Positions 39,014-51,880 of a DNA stretch of 64,000 nucleotides are shown piece by piece. Positions within the stretch are counted from its first letter, which is position 1. Each line of letters opens with the position of its first letter. The DNA lies in NCBI RefSeq assembly GCF_964355755.1, contig NC_092676.1, positions 28,130,288-28,194,287 of the forward strand, given 5' to 3'. This DNA is from Antedon mediterranea. Taxonomy: Eukaryota > Echinodermata > Crinoidea > Comatulida > Antedonidae. A program made the translations under genes and the position numbers. The notes under the pieces are model-generated. The model was not told the DNA's origin. It searched no databases and was given only the letters and a program-made list of their open reading frames with translations.

Positions 39014-41539
39014 TATGTTTTCAAAAATACAGAGTACTCGACCAAATACTTTGCTCCACTAAATCTAAGTCACTTTCTTAAGAAATATTTATAAAGAACA
39101 GTACGCAATGAGGTGAATCAATTAAAATCTCAGACTACTTAATTTCGCTTTTAAGTTGTAAGCTTAAGTTCGATGTTTTTTAATAAAACGGTAGACAAAA
39201 TATCGATTATTCATATTGTAGTTATAAATGTTATTATGAGAGGGGTTGACCTTATAATCTTAATATATATTTAAAATGGTCTTTTATACAATAACCTTGT
39301 CATCCCACAAGACATTATTGGTATAAACCAACGCAACAAAAAATCTCATTAAAAAAAAACACGATAAAAGAAAAGAGGAGACAAAAGGACTACAGTTGCC
39401 ATGTGCAATACAGTTTTAAAAGTTGTCTTTTTCAAATGTTATAATGGTAAAACTTTCCATAACAATTCTTAACTTTTTTTAGTTTAGTATTAAATCAACG
39501 AAATGTTGCCTGGACCCCACATTTTAAAGCTTAAGCTTCCAGTGATGTACCCCTTTTCTCATTTATTATCTATTATTTTAGAAAATAATAACTTTATTTT
39601 TTTCTTATTTGAGAAATAAATTTATTATTGATTGATATTGATAAGAAAAAACACAATTGGATACAATTAAGTGGTTTCAGTAGCTGCATCCATATGCAAA
39701 CAATATATGTATCCATATCGTTAATACACTACAATTTCATGTAGGCCTATGTGAACCAATATGCGTTTCGTCTATCTTTTTTATTGTAGCCATAGATACC
39801 GTACTCAAACGCAGTTGCAAAGAAGTATCTTAAACGTCAGTATAGCCTATGAAGAAGTCAACTTTATAATCGAATCATGGGATAGATATCAAAGCAGTAA
39901 TAATCTGGAGATCGAGTAGTAGCGGGCGCGAAATTTCTATTACTCGACGTCTAAGACAGAAATCATGAATGATTCATGAGATAAATCGTGGGTTAAGTTA
40001 AGCAAAATTATAGGGGGCGCAATAATAAAACCAATATTTCACGTCGTACCGTCCTGTACAAGCGGCTATTCAGGTTTTTGTTCATTCATTTCATAGGGTT
40101 TTCAAGATTAGTTCATGTAGGCCTGCAGCGGATTATATATAATGTAAAGTATTGTAAAGCTGACTCAAAGATAGATGTATTCACTTCGACTACTTTTTAA
40201 CAACTCTTTTATTCACAATTCTACTATCTATATGACTCATACAAATTGGTATAGTTACAGGTGGTATTTGTAAACCAACTGATAACATAGGAAGTGTATA
40301 CTGATAAACAAATGTATCATCTTGCCTACTGGCACCATAGCTAGACATAACAACGACCTATTGAAGTTGACAGTACAGATTCTAACGTTTGAGGTACATA
40401 ATATATACTACTAAAGTTTAAAATAGTTATAGTTTTTGACTCATAAATTTATCATACTGATTAATAACCTAATTTCCTGTTCAGTAGCCTGCGAAGAAAT
40501 TAATTCACTAAACACTGACCGGAAACGTGCAAGGACAATTACAATTGTTTACAAATAATATTATGAAGTAGCTATATTAGTTTTCCTATACTTAACGGAA
40601 GATACGATAGGTACAAATAATTTAACAGTAAAAACAAAAATCTGCCCATATTATTTGTAATGTACACTGCAGCTCTTGACATATGTTTTAGGGCATTGCC
40701 AGGTAGGTATAAACATTATTTGCTGGTATATACGATATAGGCCTGTCATTTTAAATTGATCAAGTTACCATTGCTGTATGCTACCTATATAACATAAAAT
40801 GTGGTAGAGACAGTATAATTGCTAGTACGATATAGGCCTGCAATTTTAAATTGAGTGTCATTTACCATTGTCGTACTATACTACTATTTACGGCATATAT
40901 ATCATATATATTATCTTGGTATAGTATTATATTTTTATGGTACAATGCATTTGGTGTATACTAAGGTCAATGTCATAATACAGCCAAGTAAATAATCTGT
41001 GTTAGCAAAAGGGCAAAGTTGTGTCATTGTTCATGTGCAGTTAGGTCGAACGGAAGATAATATTAATATTATTCGACGTCTACCCGTGCCATATAAAACT
41101 TAGAAATTGGACGTAAGCCCGTAAGTAAAGCTTCCTCAGTTAGGCCTATATTAATGTAGGCCTACTGTACGTACTATATGTGTCCATGCATAGAGAAAAC
41201 CCCATAGTCAGAACACATAGTAGGCCTACAACTATGTGTTTTTTAAAATAGCACATATAAGTTAAATAACGGAGTTTTCAAAAAGTAGAGCACTGTATTT
41301 TAGCATGGAGTATATTACTTCATATTTTAGTAAAACACAGTGAAATCACAGTGTCCACACAGTGGGGAACAGTATGTTCAATGTGTGAACACCAGTGTGT
41401 TCAATATGTGGCTTTAATTTTACTAAGGGCACACCATTATCAAAGAAGAAAAAAATTACCGTTCGCTTGAAATGAAATAAAATTGTTTTTATTATCAATT
41501 GTCTTAGGAGAATATTTCAACGAGTAGTGGATGATCATC
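39014..41539. other. Spacer between the lectin cluster and the transporter cluster
   Basis: Contains the promoters of lectin C and of the first SLC46-like gene, transcribed divergently. A ~50-bp direct duplication is seen at ~40728-40780 and ~40818-40870 (GATATAGGCCTG, CATTTTAAATTGA). No gene or clear transposon was found. Confidence 0.5.
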
Positions 41540-44024
41540 ATGACAACTGACAATCCAAAATCATCTTTCGGATATCGACCTTTGAATGCAGCAGGCAAAA
41601 AAAATGCACGTTTGATAACAATAGAACCAATTCTTTGCTTATTTATGCTGGGAGATGGTATCTACTATGGCTTACAGTCAGAGTTCATCCAAGGAAGAAT
41701 CGCTGACGTGCATAATTATACCTTACCAAACAATAATGAAAATGGAACATGTTCAATGAACGCATCCAGTCCAGAAGGCAAGTTACAAGCTGATATCGAG
41801 GCAGAGGCTTCCAACTGGGTGATGTACATCACAATTGCCTATACGTTTCCATCCGTGTTCATGACATTGATACTCGGGTCTTGGAGCGACTATGTTGGTC
41901 GGAAACCGGCTATATTAATAACGGCTGTCGGAACTCTACTTAATTTGATTGTTTGGACAATTGTTGTTGCTTTAAATCTTCCATTAGAAATCCTTATTGC
42001 GTCAGCATTTTTAAGAGGAATGAGCGGCGGCACCTCTCTTTTTTTGGCTGCGTGTTTTACGTACATATCAGACGTAACTACGACCGAAAATAGAACCACA
42101 AGAATTATTGCCTGCGAGTTTGTGTTTCTGATGTCGTTTAGCTGTGGTCAGTTTGGTGGCGGATTTCTCGTTGATCAATTTAGTTACACGATTGCGTACA
42201 CCGTCGCCATTGGTTTTACGTTTATATCAATTATATATAATACAATACCGTATTTACTCCGTGAAACTATCGTAACAAAGATCAACTTTAAAGAGAGTAT
42301 AAAGAAACAGTTAGTTGCAATCTCAGCAATATGGACAGAAAAGGATTTGGAATATAAAAAAATGTTTGTTGTTGTAAATATCTGTTTCTTTATTGCGATA
42401 AGCTGCATAGCATCTACGACTGTGATGTCATTGCTAACTCTTCATTTTCTAGCTCAGCCATTTTGTTTCTCTTACCTGATGGTTTCATTCTACACTGCTG
42501 CACTTGCATTGGCTGCCACAATTGGTAAGAACAGAGAATATCTAAGAAGATTTAATGACGCTAAAGCTCTGCCTACACTGTCAAACCAGTTTGAATGTGA
42601 TGTGCCAAAATATGGTAGTGGTATGACATCACACCGTGTCCATATATGTGCACATCACATTTGTTGTCACATAAAGTTTGATAGTGTAGACAGAACTTAG
42701 GGCAACGTATAACTTGGATTTGTCTTATTTATTTTAAGTATATGCCTATATCTCAACATTCTTTGCACGAGTTAAAACAAGTAATTAGAACGCTATCTAT
42801 AACCTAAAACCTTGATTATCCTAGTTGACACTGACCGAACGGGATCTTAAAAAAAAGTGGGGAGTGGGGAGAACGTCAATTGGCACCAAATAAGAACTAC
42901 TTTGACATTCTTTTTTTTCTGACAGGATTACTATTATGTGTGGTGCTATTGAAGAGATGGTTAAACGATTATTGGCTGATTCATTTAAGCATGTTGTCGG
43001 CTATGTTATCTAATTTCGTGAGTGCTATAGCAAAAACAACTACGATAGCTTTTGTAGGTAAGTATGGAACTCTCTGTCTGACCACAAAGTGTGATTTTCA
43101 TACGATACTTTTGAAGTGCTATAGTTTTTTCTCTCTCTTTGGTGGGGTTGTTCCACATTTATTCTCATATGCATAAACTATACAGTCTACATAAAATAGG
43201 GTTAGTAATAGTTACTTGTCTTGTAATTCGAGTCATTTTGATACTGTTTTAGGAGGTGGACTCGGAATTTTCAAAATGTTGTTTGGACCACCGTGTCGTT
43301 CCATAATTTCCAAGAAGTCGTCTCAAGAAGAACAAGGTAACGTCATTGGGAATATCTCTCTCTTTCGTCTCAGTGAACACGTTCTTCTATAGGCCTACAA
43401 CCGAACAATCGAATTGAAGATTAACACAAATATTCTAATACTTCCAGGTGCCGTCTTCGGGTTCTTAGGAATGGTGGATTCACTAGCTGCCTTCATCTCG
43501 CCTCTTATTCTAAACAACATCTACTCAGCGACCGTACACACAATGCCAACGTTTGTTTTTTGGATGTGTGGCAGCTTTAGTATTATACCAATTATATCAG
43601 TCTGGTAAATATAAATACTATGTTTTACGACGCACGACGCTAAAAAAAAATTCAATTCAATAGAAACCGAACATGAAAATACAAGCACTTCAAATTAAAC
43701 AGACCGTGCATATAATATAAATACGCGCGCGCGTGTAAATACGTCATTTCAATCCATCACGTGGTGTTGAAGAAAGCCCTTATGTCACACTTGTTCTTAT
43801 AACCGAGCATGCCATTAGGCCTAGAGTCGATTACTCCGAATAACATTACTTGTGTAGGTTTATACTGGTTGATACAATCATTACGTCATGCACTGGTTTT
43901 TTTTAGTTATCTTCAGTACGAAGACAGGAAAAGGCAGCAGATGCTGACAATAGATCCACCAGATACCACACCTGGTGATCCAGTGCTTAACCACGTCACC
44001 TCTAAGCAGATGTCTTCCACATAG
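41540..44024 (+). CDS. SLC46-type MFS transporter 1
   Basis: Five exons: 41540-42524, 42926-43057, 43253-43336, 43448-43604 and 43907-44024; 1476 nt, 491 residues, phases matching the three paralogues downstream. I chose the ATG at 41540 (MTTDNPKSS) because it aligns with paralogue 2; an in-frame ATG at 41531 is possible. MFS features: signature GSWSDYVGRKPAILI after TM2, LRGMSGGTSL in TM4, about twelve hydrophobic segments, and EEQGAVFGFLGMVDSLAAF, closely like human SLC46A1 (EQGALFSAVACVNSLAML). The NGTC/NAS sequons in the first loop (~60-70) match the glycosylated loop of the family. SLC46 members move folates (A1, proton-coupled) or other small anions and muropeptides; the substrate here is unknown. 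Intron 1 carries a MITE-1. Confidence 0.92.
42565..42698. mobile_element. MITE-1 copy in SLC46-like gene 1 intron 1
   Basis: AGCTCTGCCTACACTGTC to GATAGTGTAGACAGAACT. Paralogue 2 lacks it at the same place, so it inserted after the duplication. Intron 1 stays open from exon 1 through most of this element. Confidence 0.85.
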
Positions 44025-44131
44025 ACTTTTGGCAATTTTGTGGAGTTCAAAGTCTATGCGATACCACCGGTATTATGCCTGGTCTCAGGGCATTCGTACA
44101 AAAATCTTTGAAGATAATATATACCATATAA

Positions 44132-44265
44132 AGCTTTATCAAACTAGTTTGACAAACAAGTGTGATATGCAGCACAAATGTGGTAGTGATATGACATCAT
44201 CCTGTCCATATATGGGCACATCACATTGTCTTTGTCGCACAAAGTTTAATAGTGTAAAAAGAGCT
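44132..44265. mobile_element. MITE-1 copy
   Basis: Shortened left end AGCTTTATCAAACTAGTTTG, typical core, right end TTTAATAGTGTAAAAAGAGC. Confidence 0.8.
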
Positions 44266-44439
44266 TAAAATATATCGTTATAACTCTGTAAACTTATTTT
44301 GTTGTCTTTGTGCTATATCAAAAAAAACTGGAAATAAGTAACACTTACATACAGCACATAATTCGTGCCATACTATTTAAATTCTGATTTTATATTACAA
44401 ATACCCGAATAAATACAAAATAACACCATATGATTTTAC

Positions 44440-44487
44440 CCAGGGAAGAGTTAAATTATCGTAAATTATTGTAATTTTCTTCCCTGA
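44440..44487. repeat. CAGGGAAGAG hairpin element
   Basis: CAGGGAAGAGTTAAATTATC followed by AATTTTCTTCCCTG; the same hairpin family as at 27929. Confidence 0.75.
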
Positions 44488-44639
44488 TTTTAACCGATTA
44501 TCATAATTCGTATCTGAATAACTGGTGTCATTGAACTGAACAATTAAACTAAAATATATAAGCTTTAACAAATGTTTTCCCTTAAAAGTATCACACACAA
44601 ATTAAATGATAGTATATATAATTATATATAGGCCTAAAC

Positions 44640-44790
44640 AGAACTTACCCAATTGTACGTCAGCAGAGGCAAGGAGTGGTAACCACAACGCCAGAAAACA
44701 AAGAAGCAGGCTTACGGTTTACCGGTCGAATAAATGTTGTTCAAAACGAACGCACAAAGAAATATTCCGAGATTCTGTAAAACTTTAGGT
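44640..44790 (-). pseudogene. Relic of an SLC46 exon 4
   Basis: On minus the order of short matches to the exon-4 region of the SLC46-like genes at 49815-49971 is kept (TTGTGGTTACCACTCCTTGC near the end of the exon; GAACAACATTTATTCG; TTTACAGAATCTCGGAATAT; the 5' part runs to AGGTGCAGTGTACGG near 44790-44805). Frame and splice sites are disrupted. It suggests a lost minus-strand member of the cluster between genes 1 and 2. Confidence 0.55.
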
Positions 44791-46265
44791 ATCCGTACAC
44801 TGCACCTAAAGTGAAAAGCATTACGGAAATAAGTACACTATTAGGTAGCCTATTACTAAATTAATATATGAAGAACAGCTGACCTTGGTGGACAGAAGGA
44901 TTAGAAACAAAATTCATAAATTCATATGAACGTAAATAAAACACAATGACAACAAATATCTCGCATTATTTGAGTGACATACCTCGGCGACAGAAGTGTT
45001 TGAACTCTTTGTCACACTTTGTGACCGAATAAAATAAAACAACTAAAATTCATTTAGGCCTATATAAAATGAGAGCAATTCATTGAATATAATTGTGATA
45101 TTTATTTATATGTTACTGTGTTGTTAAATATTACATTTCTTGAGAACATCAAAACAAATTCTATTCTCTATTCATAATATTATATTAAACATCTTTCTAT
45201 ACAATGATTTTCATACTTTTGTTCATGTTATCAAACATTATACCATGTATTATAGCACGAGTACAATATAATATGAACCAATAGGCTTGCCTCTAAGATC
45301 GTTCCATCAAGAGAAAGCATCTCAAACGGCAGAAGTCAATTAAGAAGTGTCAACCTCTACACGATATAACTTGAAGAATTATAGTATAATATACAAATAA
45401 TTCCGATCAGCCTATGAACTCATGACAACTTGTTTGTGATATACTTATTCTTAAAGTGTTTTTTTTTAACTCATTGATTGACTTAATTTCCAATCTTACT
45501 GAGTATTAGAAGAAGTCAATCAAAATACTGACCGTACCAGTTAAGTCCGGTACAAGGTCAATATACCGAAACTGCTGTTTATATTAAGATAGTATTAAAA
45601 TCCACAAGCATTATACTTACTACCGGTACTTAGGTAGGTATATAATTTGTACTATCAATTGTCCATTATTATTAGATTATTTTGGTGTTCGTTATTAATT
45701 AGTATACGATGAATATTCGCCGGCGTCAAAACTTCAAACTGAAAGCCAGCGGATGATGCGAGTCCTTGCCAGTTAAGTAGGCGTATCTCGGCATTGCTGG
45801 TAGATCAAGTATTTATGCTACTGTAATATTCACGGCATTATACCTTGATATATATAATTATTGTATTTGTAGGACGATGTATTTGGTGTAGGCATTTTAT
45901 TTTTCTGAGTGAAACGCTTTTGTTAAACTTTAATCTTTCGTTTGATTGCAATAAAGTTCTATTCGTATTCGTGGCCCTATATAGCTAAGAGACAAGTTAA
46001 GTGGCCTAAATATGATAGTAAATACTATTTATAGATATTTGCAAAAAGTACAAAGTTTGTGTCGTTTGTCAGGGCCATGCAATAAGGTAAACATATCAAG
46101 TTTACACTGTTTGAATTGGTATTCCAGTGTACTACCACCTTTCATCAGGTATAGTAATGATATAGGCCCTACTTTTACGATCGTACTCAGGTTGATAACT
46201 AGGCCTATCATTGTTACTATTTTTGTATTAGGTTTATGAAAGAGAACGAGTAGTTCTTCATCCAC

Positions 46266-48611
46266 ATGGCAACTGAAAATGTCGGGTATCAGCCTTTGAA
46301 TGCAGCAGACAAAAAAAATGCACGTTTGATAACAATAGAACCAATTATTTGCTTCTTTATGCTGGGAGATGGTATCTACTATGGCTTACAGTCTGAGTTC
46401 ATCCAAGGAAGAATCGCTGACGTGCATAATTATACCTTACCAAACAATAATGATGAAAATGGAACTTGTTCACTGAATGCATCCAGTCCAGAAAACAAAT
46501 TGCAAGCCGATATCGAAGCAGAGGCTTCAAACTGGGTAATGTACATAACAATTGCCTATACACTACCGTCTGTGTTCATGACATTGGTACTCGGGTCTTG
46601 GAGCGACTCTGTTGGTCGGAAACCAGCTATATTAATAACGTCTGTCGGAACTCTACTTAATTTGATTAGTTGGACAATTGTTGCTGCTTTAAATCTTCCA
46701 TTAGAGATTCTAATTGCGTCGGAAATGTTAAGAGGAATGAGTGGCGGCACGTCACTTCTCACGGCTGCGTGTTTTACGTACATATCAGACGTAACTACGA
46801 CCGAAAACAGAACCACAAGAATTATTGCCTGCGAGTTTGTGTTCCTGGTGTCGCTTAGTTGTGGTCAGTTCAGTGGCGGATTTCTTGTAGATCAATTTAG
46901 TTTTGAGATTGCGTACTCGGTCGCCTTAAGTTTTACGTTTATATCAATTATTTATACTACAATACCGTATTTACTCCGTGAAACTATCGTCGCAAAGATC
47001 AGATTTAAAGAGAGTATAAAGAAACAGCTAGTTGGAATCTCAGCAATATGGACAGAAAAGGATTTGGAATACAAGAAGACGTTTGTTGTTATAAGTGTTG
47101 TTTTCTTTATTGCAACAGTTTTTACTTCTGTGATGGCGTTGCTAACTCTTCATTTTCTAGCAGAACCATTTTGTTTCTCTTACCTGATGGTTTCATACTA
47201 CACTGCTGCACTTGCATTGGCTTCCACAATTGGTAAGAACAATTCGGGGAATATCTAAAAACAAAAAGATTTATGTGAAACGATGATGGCAACAAACAGT
47301 GATTTAAAAACTATTATTTAGCTTGCATTAGTTAGGCCTAGAACTAAACATCCCGTGCGCGGGATGATACAGTAGGCCGCCTATTAAAACTATTATAAAA
47401 TAATTACCAAAGTATTTAGAATCAATCAATAATCATGATTACTGACACTGATCAACCAGATTAATTTAGGGGTGGGGGGGGGGGGAGAAAGTCAATTCTC
47501 ACCGCAATACAACGTTTTTAGAAACTATAAAACTTTTGTTTTTGTTTTCTGATAGGAAAAACCTTAGCAGCTATTTCTATCATTATTTTTTCAGGATTGC
47601 TTTTATCTGTGGTTCTCTTAAAGAGATGGTTAAACGACTATTGGCTGATTCATTTAAGCATGTTATCGGCTATTTTATTCAATATGGTGAGTTCTGTAGC
47701 CAAGACAACTACAATAGCTTTTGTAGGTAAGTATGGAACTCTCTGGTTTAATTGTCTCTCTGGTAGTCAAAAGTTCCAATCTAAGTATTTGATTAAAAAC
47801 ACGACTTACCTTACAGCTTAAGTTATAATGATGAGTGCTACATTTACACACAACAAAAATAATTATAGTTTCTTGTCTTGTAATTCGAGTTATTTTGATA
47901 CCGTTTAGGAGGTGGAGTCGGAATGTTCAAGATGCTATTTGGAGCACCGTGTCGTTCCATAATTTCCAAAAAGTCGTCTCAAGAAGAACAAGGTAACGTT
48001 ATGAGGAAAATCTCTTAACCCAGTGAACACGTTACTGCAGTATTATGCAGTTGCCGAGAGATTGAATTTAAGATTGATACAAATTACGTTAATTGCAGGT
48101 GCAGTATTTGGGTTCTTCGGATTGGTCAATTCACTCGGTGGTTTTATTTCGCCTCTTGTTTTAAACAACATCTATTCAGCGACCGTACACACAATGCCAA
48201 CGTTTGTGTTTTGGATGTGTGGTAGCTTTAGTCTCATACCGATTATATCTGTCTGGTAAATATATTATGATTTTATTTTTATATTTTCAGAATAATTTGT
48301 GCGTGTGCGCAATTTGATTAAGCGCGTTATTGTTATGTTAACACATCCCGTGGTTTTGAAAGTCCTTACGACACACTTGTTCTTATAACCAAGCATTATA
48401 GTAGGATCATGACGCCGATTGCTCCGAACACAATAAAAAAACAACTATAGAGGTACTTCTATAGAATGTATTACTTAGTAATAGTAGTACCGTATTTTAA
48501 TTCAGTTACCTTCAGCACGAAGACAGGAGAAGGCAGCGGATACTGACAACAGATCCATCTGGTATCACACCTGGCGATCCAGTGCTCCAAGTCAAGATGC
48601 CATCGAAATAA
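46266..48611 (+). CDS. SLC46-type MFS transporter 2
   Basis: Five exons: 46266-47232, 47595-47726, 47909-47992, 48099-48255 and 48506-48611; 1446 nt, 481 residues. The start MATENVGYQPLNAADKKN is preceded by no in-frame alternative. It is a recent tandem copy of gene 1 with very similar exon sequence: MFS signature GSWSDSVGRKPAILI, VDQFSFEIAYSVALSF, EEQGAVFGFFGLVNSLGGF. The cytosolic tail ends ILTTDPSGITPGDPVLQVKM. Intron positions and phases equal those of gene 1. The acceptor of exon 2 at 47594 is chosen by homology; an upstream AG at ~47555 would add residues in some transcripts. Substrate unknown, as for gene 1. Confidence 0.92.
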
Positions 48612-49470
48612 TACACCTTTGGTCTTCACTGTTGGAAGGAAGATATTCAAGCTGCGAGCATGCGCAATGTTGCTAAATTATGACGTATGGTAATCAGTTG
48701 AAGGATGATAGGCCTACTGTATATCAATAGAATGTACCGCATATAATATAAACGGATTTGATATAACAATACTATAGAAAATAGCTCTACCCATCTGTCA
48801 CCATATGATATTATGATTATTATGATATTATTATTCTATTGATATAAACGGCAACGGCAATCCAAAGAAGCATATGATTATGTTTCCATAAATATCACAT
48901 CAAATTATTTTTTATAAACGATACATATCACATATTAATATGTACATTATATATTATGACCTCATATACTGTAAAACAAATCAAAATATGCTATTGTCCA
49001 CGTAAAAAAAACACCATTATAATACAAATATTTATTTTAATATTAATATTGTGTAGGCCCATTGCTTTTAAATACAACACAATCCCTTGACAAAAACAAT
49101 GATGATCAGCAAATCTATAATTGCCCTAAATCTTTAGTAAATTATTGTCTTTTTATGTTGTTAGTATTCCTTTGATTATTTCAAACATATGTATGACACG
49201 CCATGTGTGCTGAAATGTTTCTTTTTACCTAAATCTACAATCTCAGAGTAAACAATCTATTGTTTTTATATAATAATATTTTAAAGCCCACGATTTTTAT
49301 CATACTAGATTATCATAAAAGTCTCCTTGTCTGAAAAACAGCAGGTGTCGGTGAAGTGAGTCATATAGATATTATTCTATTAGCACTTTACCAGATTTTT
49401 CTTAAATAATCACACACTTAAATGAGGTAGGCTAATACATAAACTTATAAAAAAAATAAAATAAATTCAA
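48612..49470. other. Convergent spacer between SLC46-like genes 2 and 3
   Basis: AT-rich 3' flanks of two genes transcribed toward each other. No gene or recognisable transposon. Confidence 0.5.
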
Positions 49471-51880
49471 CTAGTTTACTGGAGCATATTCGTTATTATC
49501 GGGCACGTCTGATGAGCAGCAAGCTATTGTCTTCATATTATTAACTCTGTTTTTATATTGCAAATACCTAAATAAAAAAATACCATGATTTTAAATAGTT
49601 CAACAAAATGCTTAATAAACAAAGAAGTGTGCTCCTCTTAATAAGTGCATGTGGGATGTCAGTGGATTATGATTACGTCAGTGGAGTGTAATTAATTGGC
49701 ATCTCAGTACAATTTTTTTCTAGAATAATCCCACCCAAATTAAATCAAGTGTTCAACATGGAGGAAGAAACCACGATTGCGAAGACCTACTAATATTTAA
49801 AACATTTAACTTACCCAATTGCCAGAAGAGGCAAGGAGCAGGAACCAGCACAAAGCCAGAAGACAAAAGTAGGCATACTGTCTACTGTGGCCGAATAAAT
49901 GTTGTTTAAAATAAGTGGACAGAGAAACATACCGAGGGATTCTGTAAAACCTAGACACCCGTATACTGCACCTACCGGAAAGAAGAAACGAACAGTTGAC
50001 ATATTTTATTTATGTATTTCATTGCGACCATCCTATTTGTACAAATTTCGTTCCCAGTTCCAATTACGACGCAACGCAAGGACGAAAATGCGTCACAACG
50101 CAAGAGAAATTACGGATGGTCAAATTACTTGCGGCAAACACTAGGCCTACGTGCGTCCCAGTTCGGGAAATTATTAATACTTACCTTGTTCTTCAGCAGA
50201 CGACATTTTAGATACATATGAGCGGCAAGCAGGAGCGAATATTGACTTGAAAATTCCCACACCAGCTCCTGCAAAACAAATTATCAAATTTATATAACAA
50301 TATTATATCAAAATAAAAAATTAGATAAATAAAGTAATTTCAGAATGGTGCAACAATTGGGTAAATCTTACCAACAAATGCAAGAGTTGCTGTCTGAGCA
50401 AGCGCACTCGCGATAAGGAATGCCATAGATGAAATCACGCTCAGATGAAGGAGACAATAGTCATCCATAAATTGCTTCAAAATTAAAGCACTCAATAGCA
50501 GACCTAACGATTTAAAAAAAAAAAGAATAGTGTTACATCATAGATAAAAATGTTCATTTAATGTTTTTACGAAATGAAAACCGTTCCGTGGAACGAAAGA
50601 GGTGTGAATGTAACGTAAGAATGATTGAGGTTGTTCAAACAGGTTTTTACCAGTAAGTGCCACAAGCAGAGAATAAGCAAACGGTAAAAACGTGTTCTTA
50701 CTACAGTACTATGGCAGTATAGGCCTACAGTTTCTGTGTCACGTAAATGATTTAATATGGAAATTGGGAAAGTTCCAATTAAAAAATAATGGCCTAGAGA
50801 CTATATCTGTACTAAAATTTAATAACGCGGAAGTGAACAATGTCGTATTAGAACTTGTCTTTATTTTATTACAAGTAACCAACAGCCAAGTTACCAGAGA
50901 TACTAACCTATTCCCGGTGTGAAGAGCAGTGTAGTTGTATAGTAACCAGACAGCAAATACGAAAAACAAAATGGTTCGTCAAGAAAATGAATCGTTAATA
51001 ATGACACAACTGTCGCAGCTATTGAAAACGTAAACACCATAAACATAATAAAGTTCATCAAATAGAACGTAATTCTATACTCTGAACTTTTGTTTACTGT
51101 TATGTTCTTGATTCCTCTCAATGAAGCTACAAGTCTACTTTTGAAACTGCTTGGACTATTGTCGACTACGCGGCCCACTGTTTCAGGAGGTAAACATGGC
51201 AAAGACATGTAAACGATTGCACATATTGATATCGCAGCTGCGACAGCAAAAGCGATGAAATAATTATATTTATCGAGAACATACCCAGCAAAAATTTGGG
51301 CAATACCAGACGATGATACCAAAACACATTCTCCAATAACAATACGCATAGTCCTGCTTTTATGCGAGGTAACATCGGAAATATATGTGAAACATGAAGC
51401 AATAAAAAGCGCGGAACCTCCCGTAAGGCCTTGAAGAAACATTGCCCCAATGAGGTACTCTAAAGGTAGATCAAAGAACACAGTAGCTATCCACACACAT
51501 AGGGTCTGAAGTTGGCCAAATGATGGAAGCAGAATAGCAAATCGTCTGCTGCCAACGGAGTCGCTCAGAGCTCCGATGATAACAGTCATAAACAGGGATG
51601 GCAACATATTGGAGACCGTAAAATACATCAACCATCTTGATGATTCAGCCTGGATCTCCTGCTGTAAAATGTACTCTTCGCTTGATTTATTCGTCAAACA
51701 AGTTCCATTGTCAGCGTTATTCGGAAGAGTGTAATTGTGGATTCTAGCAACCCATGCCTGGATATATTCCGACTGTAGACCTATAATAAAACCTTGTGCT
51801 AAGAAATAACATGATATTGCGGGTTCGACGGTTAGTAATCGTCCACTGGATGGGGCGTTTAGGGGTTGGTAGTCGACCAT
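49471..51880 (-). CDS. SLC46-type MFS transporter 3
   Basis: Five exons on minus: 50908-51880, 50372-50503, 50185-50268, 49815-49971 and 49471-49567; 1443 nt, 480 residues. Internal exons of 132, 84 and 157 nt are exactly those of genes 1 and 2. Start MVDYQPLNAPSSGRLLTVEP; sequon NGTC in loop 1; LQGLTGGSALFIASCFTYIS; EEQGAVYGCLGFTESLGMF. The C-terminal tail ends CCSSDVPDNNEYAPVN. The MFS motif after TM2 reads GALSDSVGSRRFAIL, with an extra Ser splitting the invariant G-R-R; the sister copy keeps GALSDSVGRRFSIL. Whether this insertion is tolerated is unclear. Part of the 49.4-54.6 kb segmental duplicate. Confidence 0.92.
50049..50165. mobile_element. Decayed MITE-2 copy in SLC46-like gene 3
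   Basis: GTTCCAATTACGACGCAACG, GGACGAAAATGCG and ACTTGCGGCAAAC resemble MITE-2 arms. It lies in the intron between exons 3 and 4 and is absent from gene 4, so it arrived after that duplication. Confidence 0.5.

Larger units (their letters stand above)
44025..46265. other. Spacer between SLC46-like genes 1 and 2
   Basis: Includes a MITE-1, a CAGGGAAGAG hairpin and near 44645-44790 a decayed piece resembling the reverse of the SLC46 exon-4 region (GTACGTCAGCAGAGGCAAGG, GTAACCACAACGCCAGAAAA). The right end holds the gene 2 promoter. No intact gene. Confidence 0.5.
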
